The notes beneath the pieces were generated by a model that did no database searches, was not told the origin of the DNA, and was given only the letters and a program-made list of their open reading frames with translations. A stretch of 64,000 bases of DNA from assembly GCA_003557485.1 (NCBI GenBank), contig PWOI01000130.1, positions 4,938-68,937 of the forward strand, given 5' to 3'. Of the stretch, positions 17,143-25,556 are shown one piece after another (within the stretch, counting starts at the first letter, position 1; every line of letters starts with the position of its first letter). The stretch is from Elusimicrobiota bacterium. GTDB taxonomy: Bacteria > CG03 > SLGR01 > PWQF01. Both the position numbers and the translations under genes were made by a program.

Positions 17143-17185
17143 TTTTATAGTACGCTCAGGCAAAGCTAAACAGGAGTATAAAAAA

Positions 17186-18442
17186 ATGACTCAGGAAAAC
17201 ATTAACCCTCCCAAAGACAAGTCCGGTGAAATAAAGGGCTCCGGATCTTACGAGTCCAACTGCCAGGTCTGCGGATATTATGTAGGGGCATCTTCAGTGT
17301 GCCACCGGTGCGGCGCCGGAACTAAGACAAGAACATCCATAAGAACGGTAAGGCTTGTTGCTCTTATCGGCTCCATAATCGGAGTAATTCTTCTCTGGGT
17401 GGCCGCATTTATTAAACAGCCTGATTTTATAAATATAGGTGATATCACGCCTACCATGAATAATGCGCTGGTAGTAATTGAAGGAAGTGTTGTAGAATCA
17501 ATACAGGATACCGAAACAAATACCTTCCGTATGACTGTATCAGACAATACCGGCAATATACGCATAAACGCCTTCAACCATCTTGAAAGTTTCCGCAGAC
17601 ATTTTGACGGCCGCCTTCCTTCTGTCGGTGATACTGTCAGCGTAACGGGTGCCCTCAATATTACCCAGGCCTGGGGAGCGGCTATGTTTCTCAGTATACC
17701 GGAAAGAGTGCGCGTCATTGAAAAATTTGAAATGAAGGAAATCCCGATAGGAGATATAACAGTTGGCCATTCGGGACAGCTGTTCCGCATTTCCGCTGAA
17801 GTGGCTGATTATGAACCGGGTCAAACCCGCGCCGGAGATCCGATGCACAGGATAACATTCCGCGACAATACGGGAAGAATATCTATGGTCCTCTGGGACA
17901 ACCAGTTTCAAGCTCTTTCCGAAGAAGCCCGGAAAGCAATCTCAAGGCCTGGAAGCAGGCTTAAACTTGCTGTCCGAGGAAGCGCTTTCCGGGACGAACC
18001 CCAGATTGAATTAATTGATCCGGAATCCCCGGATATGGCAGAGGTAGTAAGCATATCCGATACTGAGCTGCCGGCTCCAAGTCGCGTCTCTCCCCTCGAC
18101 CGGCTTAACTCAATGAAAATAGGCGACATAACAACCGCCCACGCGGGCAGAACTTTTAAGATAACGGTGACTGTAGAAGAGTACGAACTGGGACAGACCC
18201 GGGCCGGGGACCCGATGCACAGGGTAACGCTGGGAGATGAAACGGATATTATATCAATGGTTATATGGGCAACCCAGTTTGACTCCCTGCCCGGCAATGC
18301 CCGGGGAGCTTTTACAACCAAGGGCAGCAAGCTCACAATAGCTGTAGAGGGAGGTGAATTCAGGGGGCAGCCTCAGGTCTCTCTTATGGACGCTTCTGAT
18401 CCGGAAACGATAAAAGTCCTGAGTGTAGGAGAGGGACGCTGA
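17186..18442 (+). CDS. Zinc ribbon - membrane helix - triple OB-fold protein
   Basis: 418 residues from the ATG at 17186, chosen because AGGAG lies 9 bases upstream and a longer TTG frame would start inside the promoter. Four cysteines (26, 29, 39, 42) form a zinc ribbon; one membrane helix spans about 56-75; then three repeats each begin IGDIT (about residues 84, 188 and 309). The repeats read as OB folds; 2 and 3 share GQTRAGDPMHR. Arginines and lysines before the helix predict the zinc ribbon inside and the OB repeats outside the cytoplasm. Ligand unknown. First gene of a tight three-gene cassette. Confidence 0.72.
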   Translation: MTQENINPPKDKSGEIKGSGSYESNCQVCGYYVGASSVCHRCGAGTKTRTSIRTVRLVALIGSIIGVILLWVAAFIKQPDFINIGDITPTMNNALVVIEGSVVESIQDTETNTFRMTVSDNTGNIRINAFNHLESFRRHFDGRLPSVGDTVSVTGALNITQAWGAAMFLSIPERVRVIEKFEMKEIPIGDITVGHSGQLFRISAEVADYEPGQTRAGDPMHRITFRDNTGRISMVLWDNQFQALSEEARKAISRPGSRLKLAVRGSAFRDEPQIELIDPESPDMAEVVSISDTELPAPSRVSPLDRLNSMKIGDITTAHAGRTFKITVTVEEYELGQTRAGDPMHRVTLGDETDIISMVIWATQFDSLPGNARGAFTTKGSKLTIAVEGGEFRGQPQVSLMDASDPETIKVLSVGEGR

Positions 18443-18443
18443 A

Positions 18444-19865
18444 ATGATCTATTATTATATACCGGTTATTACATTCTATGTACTGCTGGGAACTCTGGCC
18501 GGGGCAATACTCTGTTTTATTCCCGCACTTCATATATATAACGTAGCGGGAATCGCGATAGTTGCATGGCTGACCGCCCGGCACCTGGTTCCTTATTACG
18601 CAGTAGCTCCGTTTTTCATGTCTCTTGTCGTAGCGTTTTCCTTTATGAATACCATACCGATGACTTTTTTCAATACTGTAGACGAATCAGCCGGAGCAAC
18701 TCTGCTGCCTTCAAATGCAATGGTAATGAGGGGAAGGGGAACAGAAGCGGCCATAATGAGCGGACTGGGAACTTTAATGGGAGCTTTTCTTCTAATCGCC
18801 CTTACTCCTTTCTTTTTTTATATATGGCCTTACCTCGCTGTTATTTTCGGAGGACACCTTCACTGGATACTGGGCCTTGTGATAGTACACTATATAATGA
18901 GCGAATGGCCCAAAGGCGCGGGACGCGGCAAGACGCCTTTCAAAAGATGGGCGGAAGCCTGCAGGAACTGCTTTGCCGGAATGCTGACCTTTTTTCTTGC
19001 TGCGGTTTTCGGGCTTATATTTTTAACCAAACCTATTCTTCCCCCTGAACTTGCTTTTCAGAATATTATGCCGGTTTTTGTCGGTTTTTTTGCTGTACCT
19101 TCAATAATCCAGTCTCTTCTTTCAAAGTTTAAGCCCCCACAACAGTACAAACCAAAAAGCATAAACGCAGACTGGAAGGATTTTTCTTACGGACTTCTGC
19201 CCGGTTTTGTAGGAGGAATGCTTGCGGCTTACCTTCCGGCTGTAACAGCCGGCATAGGAGCAATGCTGGCCGGACATACAACCAATCACCGCAACCTGGA
19301 CAGGGCAAGGTTCCGGGCGCCGCTGGAAGAAGGTGAAATAATACACCTTGAAACCCCCGAAATGTATTACAGGCAGGAGCGCAACTTCTTAATTGCAGGA
19401 GGAGTCGGAAAAATACTTTATTATGTCGGCGCTTTTCTTCTGCTGTTTACCATAACAGAGCTTACTCCCTACGGAACCGGCCGGGGCGGCCTTGCTTTCA
19501 TACTAAGGCCGGTCTTTTCAGCCGAGCCCGGTGACTTCTTTGTGATGGCATCTACAATAGTATTCAGCGGCTCCATTGCCTTCCTGATGCTAATTAAAGG
19601 TTCTCGCATAGCAGCTGAAATATCCCCTAAAATAAATATTACGGTTATGTATTCGCTGGTTTTGATAGCACTTTCTGCAATAGTTTATTTCATTGCAGGA
19701 GGATGGATAGGAATAGCGATTATGGCTGCCACAACCTGTATAGGAATGATACCGGTTTTCTACGGCTGCCGCAGGAGCCACTGTATGGCGGTGCTTCTGG
19801 TTCCTATAGCTCTCAATATGGCCGGTTACGGCGAAAGCATAGCCCGGCTGCTGGGACTGGTATAA
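18444..19865 (+). CDS. TctA-like membrane protein (COG1784/DUF112 type)
   Basis: 473 residues with about ten membrane helices. The N-terminal GTLAGAILCFIPALHIYNV and the central GLLPGFVGGMLAAYLPAV are two inverted-repeat-like glycine/proline blocks typical of the TctA superfamily; the overall form matches the COG1784 'TctA-like' proteins best known in archaea. True TctA permeases work with TctB and the binding protein TctC; neither is here, so classic tricarboxylate uptake is unlikely. It starts one base after the OB-fold gene ends and ends 3 bases before the next gene, so the three products probably work together. Confidence 0.7.
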   Translation: MIYYYIPVITFYVLLGTLAGAILCFIPALHIYNVAGIAIVAWLTARHLVPYYAVAPFFMSLVVAFSFMNTIPMTFFNTVDESAGATLLPSNAMVMRGRGTEAAIMSGLGTLMGAFLLIALTPFFFYIWPYLAVIFGGHLHWILGLVIVHYIMSEWPKGAGRGKTPFKRWAEACRNCFAGMLTFFLAAVFGLIFLTKPILPPELAFQNIMPVFVGFFAVPSIIQSLLSKFKPPQQYKPKSINADWKDFSYGLLPGFVGGMLAAYLPAVTAGIGAMLAGHTTNHRNLDRARFRAPLEEGEIIHLETPEMYYRQERNFLIAGGVGKILYYVGAFLLLFTITELTPYGTGRGGLAFILRPVFSAEPGDFFVMASTIVFSGSIAFLMLIKGSRIAAEISPKINITVMYSLVLIALSAIVYFIAGGWIGIAIMAATTCIGMIPVFYGCRRSHCMAVLLVPIALNMAGYGESIARLLGLV

Positions 19866-19868
19866 GCC

Positions 19869-21023
19869 GTGAAGGGGTTAACCCATTTTGTTTCCGGAGT
19901 TGCGGCGGCAACATTTATTCCGCAGGTTGTCAGGATGTCTGCAGCGGGAAGAATGGATGTCACCGGCGCGGCGTCAAGTTTTATAATAGTCCTGGCGGGA
20001 ATGTACGGCATAATGCCCGACACACTTGATTTTAAAGTCGGTCAATTTTTTGACAAACCAGACATAATTGTCGACCCCGACCCTCTTGATCCCGACCCAA
20101 AGGAGATGGCCCAAAAGTTTGCAGAAGCCGTAAGCCGTTCGGCGCGTGAAGGACGTATGATAAAAATACAGTATATGCCTATACAGCTAGGGGCCAACCG
20201 CTGGAGACAGTATCTCATCATATTCGGTGAAAAAGAAGTCAGCGTTCAGATTAACGAGGTTGTCAGCACTTCACAGATACCATACCAGGGAACTGCGCCT
20301 GACCCGGAAAAACGTTCCGCCACAGTTCCTCTAAGTCACAGGATAAAACCAACATCCTGTGATACCGACACCCTTAACAGGCTGGTCAGGAAAACCAGAA
20401 GATTTCTCAAGGGGGGAGAAAAAGAAAAAACTACCGTAAAGCCCTCTACTATAGATATCCTTTCCGGCACCACTTTCGGACTAAAAATGGAGTCAGACGG
20501 TGATATTTATTTTGACTGGCTTCCGTGGCACCGGACCTGGAGCCACAGTTATATACTGGGTCTGATGCTTGCCGCGCCCTGGGCGCTGGCGGCCTACCTT
20601 TTTAAACTTGATATGTGGTGGATGTACGGAGTTGTGGCATTCCTGGGTTTTGCAGTGCACATTACAGAGGATATGACCGGCCACATAGGGGGATCGCTTC
20701 TATGGCCCTTTTTAAAACCCAGGACGGAAGGTTTTGAAATGTTTAAGGCATCGGACCCCAGAACCAATTTCAGCATTATATACGCAGGTTTCATTCTTAT
20801 AGTTTTCAACCTCGACAGGTTCACTACAAACCTACTTACCGGGGGACCTGAATCGATATGGAGCTGGTGGTCCTTCCTCCTGGTTTTTCTTATTCTTCCT
20901 CTTGCCGTTTATTTTAAAATAGCAGCAAGAATATTAAAAAGGATAAAAAAAAGGGAAGCCGGACTCAAATTTACCCGCGAGGAAGAAGAACCTGACGGGA
21001 CAGGGGATCCTGTCATAGACTGA
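19869..21023 (+). CDS. DUF457/YdjM-like membrane protein with large insertion
   Basis: 384 residues, GTG start. The N-terminal THFVSGVAAATF and PDTLDF and the later WHRTWSHSY and HITEDMTGH are the histidine/aspartate blocks of the DUF457 (YdjM-like) inner-membrane 'metal-dependent hydrolase' family. A hydrophilic insertion of roughly 150 residues (about 65-215) separates them, unusual for this family, which is normally about 200 residues. The C-terminus adds two helices and a charged tail. The gene sits 3 bases behind the TctA-like gene. Function is unproven for the whole family. Confidence 0.7.
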   Translation: MKGLTHFVSGVAAATFIPQVVRMSAAGRMDVTGAASSFIIVLAGMYGIMPDTLDFKVGQFFDKPDIIVDPDPLDPDPKEMAQKFAEAVSRSAREGRMIKIQYMPIQLGANRWRQYLIIFGEKEVSVQINEVVSTSQIPYQGTAPDPEKRSATVPLSHRIKPTSCDTDTLNRLVRKTRRFLKGGEKEKTTVKPSTIDILSGTTFGLKMESDGDIYFDWLPWHRTWSHSYILGLMLAAPWALAAYLFKLDMWWMYGVVAFLGFAVHITEDMTGHIGGSLLWPFLKPRTEGFEMFKASDPRTNFSIIYAGFILIVFNLDRFTTNLLTGGPESIWSWWSFLLVFLILPLAVYFKIAARILKRIKKREAGLKFTREEEEPDGTGDPVID

Positions 21024-21033
21024 TCCCCTGTCC
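20998..21033. terminator. Perfect 12-bp inverted repeat at the end of the YdjM-like gene
   Basis: GGACAGGGGATC (20998-21009) and GATCCCCTGTCC (21022-21033) are exact reverse complements around a 12-base loop, spanning the stop codon. It lies between convergent genes and could end transcription from both sides, but neither side has a T-run. Confidence 0.5.
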
Positions 21034-21040
21034 GGTTAAT

Positions 21041-21481
21041 TTACCGGGCCAGATTCTGCCGGCCTATATAGTTGCCGTGCAGGTTGCAGTGTGAAACAAC
21101 AGCCAGTTCTCCTTCTGAAGTCTTGAGATGAAGGGATACTGCCGGATTCATATGTGCCGGATCAAATTTAATCCGGGATATGAACTCATTGTCCAGATAC
21201 AGATCAACAAACATAATCCAGTGTTTGTCCGGCTCCATAGGATGGAGTGTGCTTCCCACTTTTATATGGGCGTCAACACAGCCTTCAGCCATAGAACAAT
21301 CACCGCTTAAGGTAATCTCCGGGACATGTTTCTCTTTTAGTCCGGATTCGTCAGCATCCGTTTTTAAGGCGTCTTCCTGTTCTTCAAACTGGCTTGCCGG
21401 CGCGCCGCACTGTGGGCACTTTTCCGGAGGAGCATCTTTGAGCTCAACATATCCGCACATTTTGCATACAAATTTTTTCAT
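21041..21481 (-). CDS. Superoxide reductase with N-terminal rubredoxin-like domain
   Basis: 146 residues. Residues 1-30 form a rubrerythrin-type rubredoxin knuckle pair (Cys6, 9, 22, 25). From about 49 a neelaredoxin-type superoxide reductase follows: EKHVPEI (His52), LHPMEPDKHW (His80, His87) and HCNLHG (Cys132, His135), the square-pyramidal iron ligands. It reduces superoxide to peroxide without making oxygen. Classic desulfoferrodoxins carry a desulforedoxin domain instead, so this fusion brings its own electron donor. It follows rubrerythrin by 17 bases, which would remove the peroxide formed. Confidence 0.92.
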   Translation of the reverse strand: MKKFVCKMCGYVELKDAPPEKCPQCGAPASQFEEQEDALKTDADESGLKEKHVPEITLSGDCSMAEGCVDAHIKVGSTLHPMEPDKHWIMFVDLYLDNEFISRIKFDPAHMNPAVSLHLKTSEGELAVVSHCNLHGNYIGRQNLAR

Positions 21482-21498
21482 TTTGTTTCTCCTAATTT

Positions 21499-22074
21499 TT
21501 ACCAGTTTTCGCAGAGCGCTTCAAAATGGGCCTGGGGATGTGCGCAAGCGGGACATTTCTGGACAGCTTCATCTCCTTCGTGAACATATCCGCAGTTAAG
21601 GCATCTCCATGTTAAGCTCTGGTCTTTTTTGAAAACTTTTCCGTTTTCAATATTTGCCGCAAGCGCCCTGTATCGTTTTTCGTGCTGTTTTTCGGCAACG
21701 GCTATTGATTCCATCGCAGACGCTATTTCTTCAAAACCCTCTTCCCTTGCTGTGTCTGCAAAAGAGGGGTACATTTCAGTCCACTCATGATTTTCTCCAT
21801 CTGCAGCGGCCTTAAGATTTTCAACGGTGCTTTTAATTTCACCTGCAGGAAATCCGGCCGTTATTTCAACTTCTCCGCCTTTGAGAAACTTGAAGAGCCT
21901 TTTGGCGTGTTCTCTCTCCTGGTTGGCAGTCTCCTCAAAAATTTCAGACATCTGCCTGTATCCTTCCTTTCTAGCTACAGATGAATAATAGGTGTAGCGG
22001 TTACGCGCCTGTGACTCACCTGAGAATGCTTTCAGCAGGTTTTTTTCCGTTTCGGTTCCTTTTAATGAACTCAT
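21499..22074 (-). CDS. rbr: Rubrerythrin
   Basis: 191 residues. Ferritin-like diiron domain with [30 protein letters not shown] and EKQHEKRY, followed by a C-terminal rubredoxin domain (CLNCGYV...CPACAHP). Rubrerythrin is an NADH-linked peroxidase in the cytoplasm of anaerobes. AGGAGG lies upstream of the ATG. Gene order perR - rbr - superoxide reductase is a classic oxidative-stress unit. Confidence 0.96.
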   Translation of the reverse strand: MSSLKGTETEKNLLKAFSGESQARNRYTYYSSVARKEGYRQMSEIFEETANQEREHAKRLFKFLKGGEVEITAGFPAGEIKSTVENLKAAADGENHEWTEMYPSFADTAREEGFEEIASAMESIAVAEKQHEKRYRALAANIENGKVFKKDQSLTWRCLNCGYVHEGDEAVQKCPACAHPQAHFEALCENW

Positions 22075-22124
22075 TTCAGTCCTCCTTCTTTCTTTTTAAC
22101 TTCTTCCGTCATAACCTTAAGTTC

Positions 22125-22547
22125 CTATTTTTCACTTTCTCTGCAATTGCGGCACTGCCCCCTGAAATAACCCTGAATACTGTCTATGGCATGCCCTTCT
22201 ATATCCTTTTTTCTGAAGAAAGATGGCATTATATCCAGATCATAAACTATGCCGCATATATCACATACAAAATGAAAATGAGGATCAGGGTTTGAATCAA
22301 AACCGGCCAATCCCTCAGAAACCGTTAACTTCATAGCAAGTCCTTTTTCGGCAAATAGGTTAAGTGTATTATATACTGATGTTTTTGAAAGAACCGGAAG
22401 TTCTTCCTTTAAATCTCTGTATACAGTATCCACCCCGGGATGATCAGTATTATTTTCAAGGTACTCAAGGATCTTAAGCCTTATGAGAGTTGGGGATATG
22501 TCCCTGTTTTTAAGTTTTTCTTTAAATCTTTCCATTTTTGTATTCAT
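22125..22547 (-). CDS. perR: Fur/PerR-family metalloregulator
   Basis: 140 residues. Winged-helix N-terminus (SPTLIRLKILEYLENN, HPGVDTVYRDL, SKTSVYNTLNLF) and a metal-binding C-terminus with HFHFVCDICG and CRNCRE (structural zinc site). Context with rubrerythrin and superoxide reductase favours the peroxide sensor PerR over Fur. The ATG at 22547 lies eight bases after the -10 box with no ribosome site, so the mRNA would be leaderless; a second ATG at 22535 also lacks one. A palindrome across the -10 box suggests autoregulation. Confidence 0.85.
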   Translation of the reverse strand: MNTKMERFKEKLKNRDISPTLIRLKILEYLENNTDHPGVDTVYRDLKEELPVLSKTSVYNTLNLFAEKGLAMKLTVSEGLAGFDSNPDPHFHFVCDICGIVYDLDIMPSFFRKKDIEGHAIDSIQGYFRGQCRNCRESEK

Positions 22548-22550
22548 TAC

Positions 22551-22568
22551 AGTTTTATATACAAAACT
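22551..22568. promoter_or_regulatory. Near-palindromic operator candidate over the perR -10 box
   Basis: On the minus strand AGTTTTGTATATAAAACT, palindromic except for one central-flank pair. It covers the -10 box of perR, where PerR/Fur-type repressors commonly bind their own promoter. Confidence 0.55.
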
Positions 22569-22584
22569 CCCGTTGTTTTGTCAA
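22556..22584 (-). promoter_or_regulatory. Promoter of perR
   Basis: On the minus strand TTGACA (22579-22584), 17 bases, TATATA (22556-22561). Transcription would begin about 2 bases before the ATG. Confidence 0.72.
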
Positions 22585-22608
22585 GCGCATTGCATAAAGA
22601 ATCAGGAT

Positions 22609-23775
22609 TCAGGAAAGAATTTCTTCGGCGCAGGACTTATAAAATGCATCCCTCTCCGAGGGATCCGGTAATTCTTTTCTTTCAACTACCGTAACATTCG
22701 GGCCCTCGGGCCTGTCAAAGGACTGTTCAACAAAAAGTTTAACAACTCCGGCCGGAACAGCATAAAGTATGTCAAAAGGATCCTGCTGTTTTTTTCCGGA
22801 TGAAATTTCTTTTGTTCTTTCAAGGGTGCGCAGATAGTTGTTTTTTATCATTTCAAGTATTCCGGCAACCTTAACGGAGTATTTTGAAAGATCCATTTCC
22901 TTTATATCGTTTTCCCAGAGATTTACTGATTTAAGTTCTTCGAGCTCTTCCCTGTTAAGATCAAACGGCGGCTCGAAATAAACTATCCTGATATCGTAAG
23001 GTATTCCCTGAAAGAGCGGGTCGTTATCCTCCATAGTAATAGGAGAACGATATTCAAGATCCGTATTAACGCCGTTATAAAAAACGCTGTATCCCCGGGA
23101 AATGTAAAGGTCAACCAGCCTGTTCACTACCCACCAGGAAAGACAGCTTTCCCAGGATGTAAAACACGGCCCGAATTCTTTGAAAAGCAGGTAGCGTATA
23201 TTATCGCAGGATATATTAACGACATTCGGAAGCTGGCGGTAGAGAGTTGATTTTCCGCAGCCGGCAGCGCCTACCGGCATAATCAATACAGGATTGTCCG
23301 AAGTAAGAGTCTCTTTATCCCAAGCAGGATTGGTTTTGAGAGACATTCTTATCAGATCTTTTATATGTTTTTCCCCTTTCTTAATCAGGTTTTTAAGTTT
23401 AAATCCTGTGACCTGGGCCTCTACAACAGCAAGATAGGTATTTATTATATGGTATGGACTCAGCTTAAAGCAGAAGTCATATTTTTTCATTTCTTTAAGG
23501 GCGCTGTCGAAATCCGGCTCATTTTTTATCAGGTATCTGCCTTCCGGCTCATTAACGGCAAAAACAGGTGAGCCGTAAACATTCTTTGCTTCTTTAAGTT
23601 TCTCAAGCGTATTCCCTTCACTGTAAAAAGCAGCAGTAATTTCTTTCAGGGATATATAAATATCGCTTTTAAAAAGCTTAGAGTTTCCGTCGGCCAGAAC
23701 GCTTTTTAATTTATCAAGCCCATAAACTTCGGCAAGTTTTTTCAGTATTCCGGTTGTTCTTTCATCTGTTTCCAT
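22609..23775 (-). CDS. P-loop (AAA_33/polynucleotide-kinase-like) protein
   Basis: 388 residues from the ATG at 23775, chosen because CCGGAGG lies 5 bases upstream; a TTG 24 bases earlier is unlikely. The N-terminal half is uncharacterised (IIKNEP-like repeats absent, mostly helical). The middle has Walker A MPVGAAGCGKST, then ISCDNIRYLLFKEFG and YSVFYNGVNTDLEYR, as in zeta-toxin/polynucleotide-kinase-type P-loop enzymes. It may phosphorylate a nucleic acid or small molecule. Neighbours give no clue; no antitoxin-like gene is adjacent. Confidence 0.65.
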   Translation of the reverse strand: METDERTTGILKKLAEVYGLDKLKSVLADGNSKLFKSDIYISLKEITAAFYSEGNTLEKLKEAKNVYGSPVFAVNEPEGRYLIKNEPDFDSALKEMKKYDFCFKLSPYHIINTYLAVVEAQVTGFKLKNLIKKGEKHIKDLIRMSLKTNPAWDKETLTSDNPVLIMPVGAAGCGKSTLYRQLPNVVNISCDNIRYLLFKEFGPCFTSWESCLSWWVVNRLVDLYISRGYSVFYNGVNTDLEYRSPITMEDNDPLFQGIPYDIRIVYFEPPFDLNREELEELKSVNLWENDIKEMDLSKYSVKVAGILEMIKNNYLRTLERTKEISSGKKQQDPFDILYAVPAGVVKLFVEQSFDRPEGPNVTVVERKELPDPSERDAFYKSCAEEILS

Positions 23776-23806
23776 GTTAACCTCCGGTTTCCATAACAAT
23801 AAAACA

Positions 23807-23835
23807 CCCCTTAGGGGAGGCAGCTAAAAAGCCTC
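23807..23835 (-). terminator. Weak hairpins after the DUF4870 gene
   Basis: CCCC-TTA-GGGG (23807-23817) and GAGGC...GCCTC (23817-23835) lie just past the stop of the minus-strand DUF4870 gene; on that strand the first is followed by TGTTTTA. The stems are short. Confidence 0.35.
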
Positions 23836-23873
23836 TTTTAAAAAATAACAGTGATTTGAATTGGGCCTGATTT

Positions 23874-24344
23874 TTAAATCTGAGGCGAAGAGGTATCTTC
23901 TTCCTTCTTTTCTTCTCCGGACTGTTCTGCTGCCGGTTCAACAGCGGGAGTAGCGGGTGTTTCTTCCGCCGAAGGTTTCTGCGGTTCTGATGCCTGCGAA
24001 GCTATCTCATCGGCTTTTGACATTAAAGTTCCCTCAACGAAATCTCCTGCAACGGGAACCATATATTTTTCACCCTTGAAGGCTTTTATCATTAAAAATA
24101 TCCATAAAAACAGTGAGAGGAACATAATAAGAAGAGCTATAAGGCCCCCTATTATCGGAACTAATCCTATAAATATACTTATAATCCACAGTCCCAGGAA
24201 AACAACAAGCGACTGCAATGCATGAAACTTAACAAACTTGTTATCTCTTTCAATAGCAAACATTATTATGCCGCTAAAAAAACCGAAAACGTAACAAAGA
24301 AGTCCCGCTACATTTTCTTCAAGACCAATTTTTGTTTTAGCCAT
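23874..24344 (-). CDS. DUF4870-like membrane protein
   Basis: 156 residues. Three hydrophobic segments in the first 95 residues (ENVAGLLCYVFGFFSGIIMF, a long second/third helix pair) with the FVKFHALQSL motif typical of DUF4870/Tic20-like small membrane proteins. The C-terminal 50 residues are acidic and rich in Pro, Glu and Ala, likely disordered. GGGAGG precedes the ATG. Function unknown. Confidence 0.8.
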   Translation of the reverse strand: MAKTKIGLEENVAGLLCYVFGFFSGIIMFAIERDNKFVKFHALQSLVVFLGLWIISIFIGLVPIIGGLIALLIMFLSLFLWIFLMIKAFKGEKYMVPVAGDFVEGTLMSKADEIASQASEPQKPSAEETPATPAVEPAAEQSGEEKKEEDTSSPQI

Positions 24345-24473
24345 TACCTTCCTCCCTTTTCAAAAACGCTTCCATTAAACTGCTAATACCTGTTTTTTAA
24401 TACTATATTTACACTGAAAAATCAAGTTGTTGTCAGCGCAAAGCCGGTTTGAGCAAAATAGAAATGTCCGGTC

Positions 24474-24501
24474 TTGAAGAATTTTTTAAATTTGATATTA
24501 T
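24474..24501 (+). promoter_or_regulatory. Possible promoter of the MEDS gene
   Basis: TTGAAG (24474-24479), 16 bases, TATTAT (24496-24501). An overlapping TATAAT at 24503-24508 is a better -10 but has no fitting -35. Confidence 0.42.
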
Positions 24502-24545
24502 TTATAATAGGATAAATAGACAAGTATGGGGGGAAGGAGTTCCTA

Positions 24546-25127
24546 TTGGACCTTTGTCCTGAAGAACAATTCGAACATATAGAGTCCGACAAGCATTCAG
24601 CGGTATTCTATAAAAATCAGAGAGAACAGCTTGCCGTTGCCGTACCTTTTATAGTCAGGGGCCTTGAAGGGGGCGAAAAATGCATCTATATCACGTCTGA
24701 AAACACGGTAACCAAAATAGTGGAATCTATCCGCAGATCCTACAAAAAAGCCTCGGAAGCCCTTGAATCGAAACAGCTCAGCGTGGTTCTTGCAAGAGAT
24801 TCGTATCTCAGAAAAGGAAATTTCGATCCTCAGACCTGCTATGATGATATCGAAGAATTTTACAATACGATGGAAAAAGAGAATTACCGCGGGCTCAGGT
24901 GCACGGGTGATATGGACTGGATATTTAAAAATTTTGAATTCCTCGGATCCCTGAGAGAATACGAAATAGGTTTAAATTCTCAGCTCGAAAAATATAAAAA
25001 CATTACCCTTCTTTGCCAATATAATATGAAAGCCTACACAAACGAATACCTTAAAGACATGATCATGGTCCACTCATCTGTAATAAGCGGAGACTTCAGG
25101 GGAGGAATGTTTCCTTATCACTCGTAA
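24546..25127 (+). CDS. MEDS-domain sensory protein
   Basis: 193 residues, TTG start with AAGGAG seven bases upstream. The sequence (HSAVFYKNQREQLAVAVPFIVRG, GEKCIYITSENT, then RGLRCTGDMDWIF and LCQYN) matches the MEDS domain found in methanogens and methylotrophs, a sensor of the DcmR type that often binds hydrocarbon derivatives. Most MEDS proteins carry a kinase or DNA-binding output domain; here the domain stands alone, so it must signal to a separate partner. Confidence 0.8.
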   Translation: MDLCPEEQFEHIESDKHSAVFYKNQREQLAVAVPFIVRGLEGGEKCIYITSENTVTKIVESIRRSYKKASEALESKQLSVVLARDSYLRKGNFDPQTCYDDIEEFYNTMEKENYRGLRCTGDMDWIFKNFEFLGSLREYEIGLNSQLEKYKNITLLCQYNMKAYTNEYLKDMIMVHSSVISGDFRGGMFPYHS

Positions 25128-25162
25128 CTTTCTCTTACCTCCCTATCCTTTCATTTATATTT

Positions 25163-25363
25163 TTATTCTTCTTCTTTTTTTTCTGCGCCGGGTTCTGTTT
25201 TGACTTCACTTGGGTTCAAAAAACGGGTAGCCACAAAATTGATCTGAAGCCCGGCGCTGTTGAATTCTTTTGTTTCTCCCGTAAGGGAATCTGTAACAGT
25301 TCCCCTGTACTCCGGCTTTACTTCCTCAATCTCAAGGATGAATTTTCTTTTTTCTTCTGCCAT
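25163..25363 (-). CDS. Small hypothetical protein
   Basis: 66 residues, soluble and charged, with a beta-like core (FILEIEEVKPEYRGTVTD) and a Lys/Glu-rich tail. AAGGAG lies eight bases before the ATG, and no other gene overlaps, which supports it as real. No family recognised. Confidence 0.6.
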   Translation of the reverse strand: MAEEKRKFILEIEEVKPEYRGTVTDSLTGETKEFNSAGLQINFVATRFLNPSEVKTEPGAEKKEEE

Positions 25364-25556
25364 TTTTCAGCTCCTTTTAGTTTTCACCTTTTCTCCTGCC
25401 GAAAAACTGCCTCTTTTAATTAAAAGACCTTTGTTATGCTGTTTTTACTATAGCAAATCAGAGGGTGGGGTTCAAATTTTTTGCATTAACCGCTAATATT
25501 TGTTAAGTATAAAGATGGGTAACTAAAGATGAAGTAGGAGATTAAATGGAGGTTCT

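Noticed and set aside
17114-17185. N-terminal extension of the OB-fold protein from TTG 17114
   Set aside because: The TTG is the -35 box of a strong promoter, and AGGAG marks the ATG at 17186.
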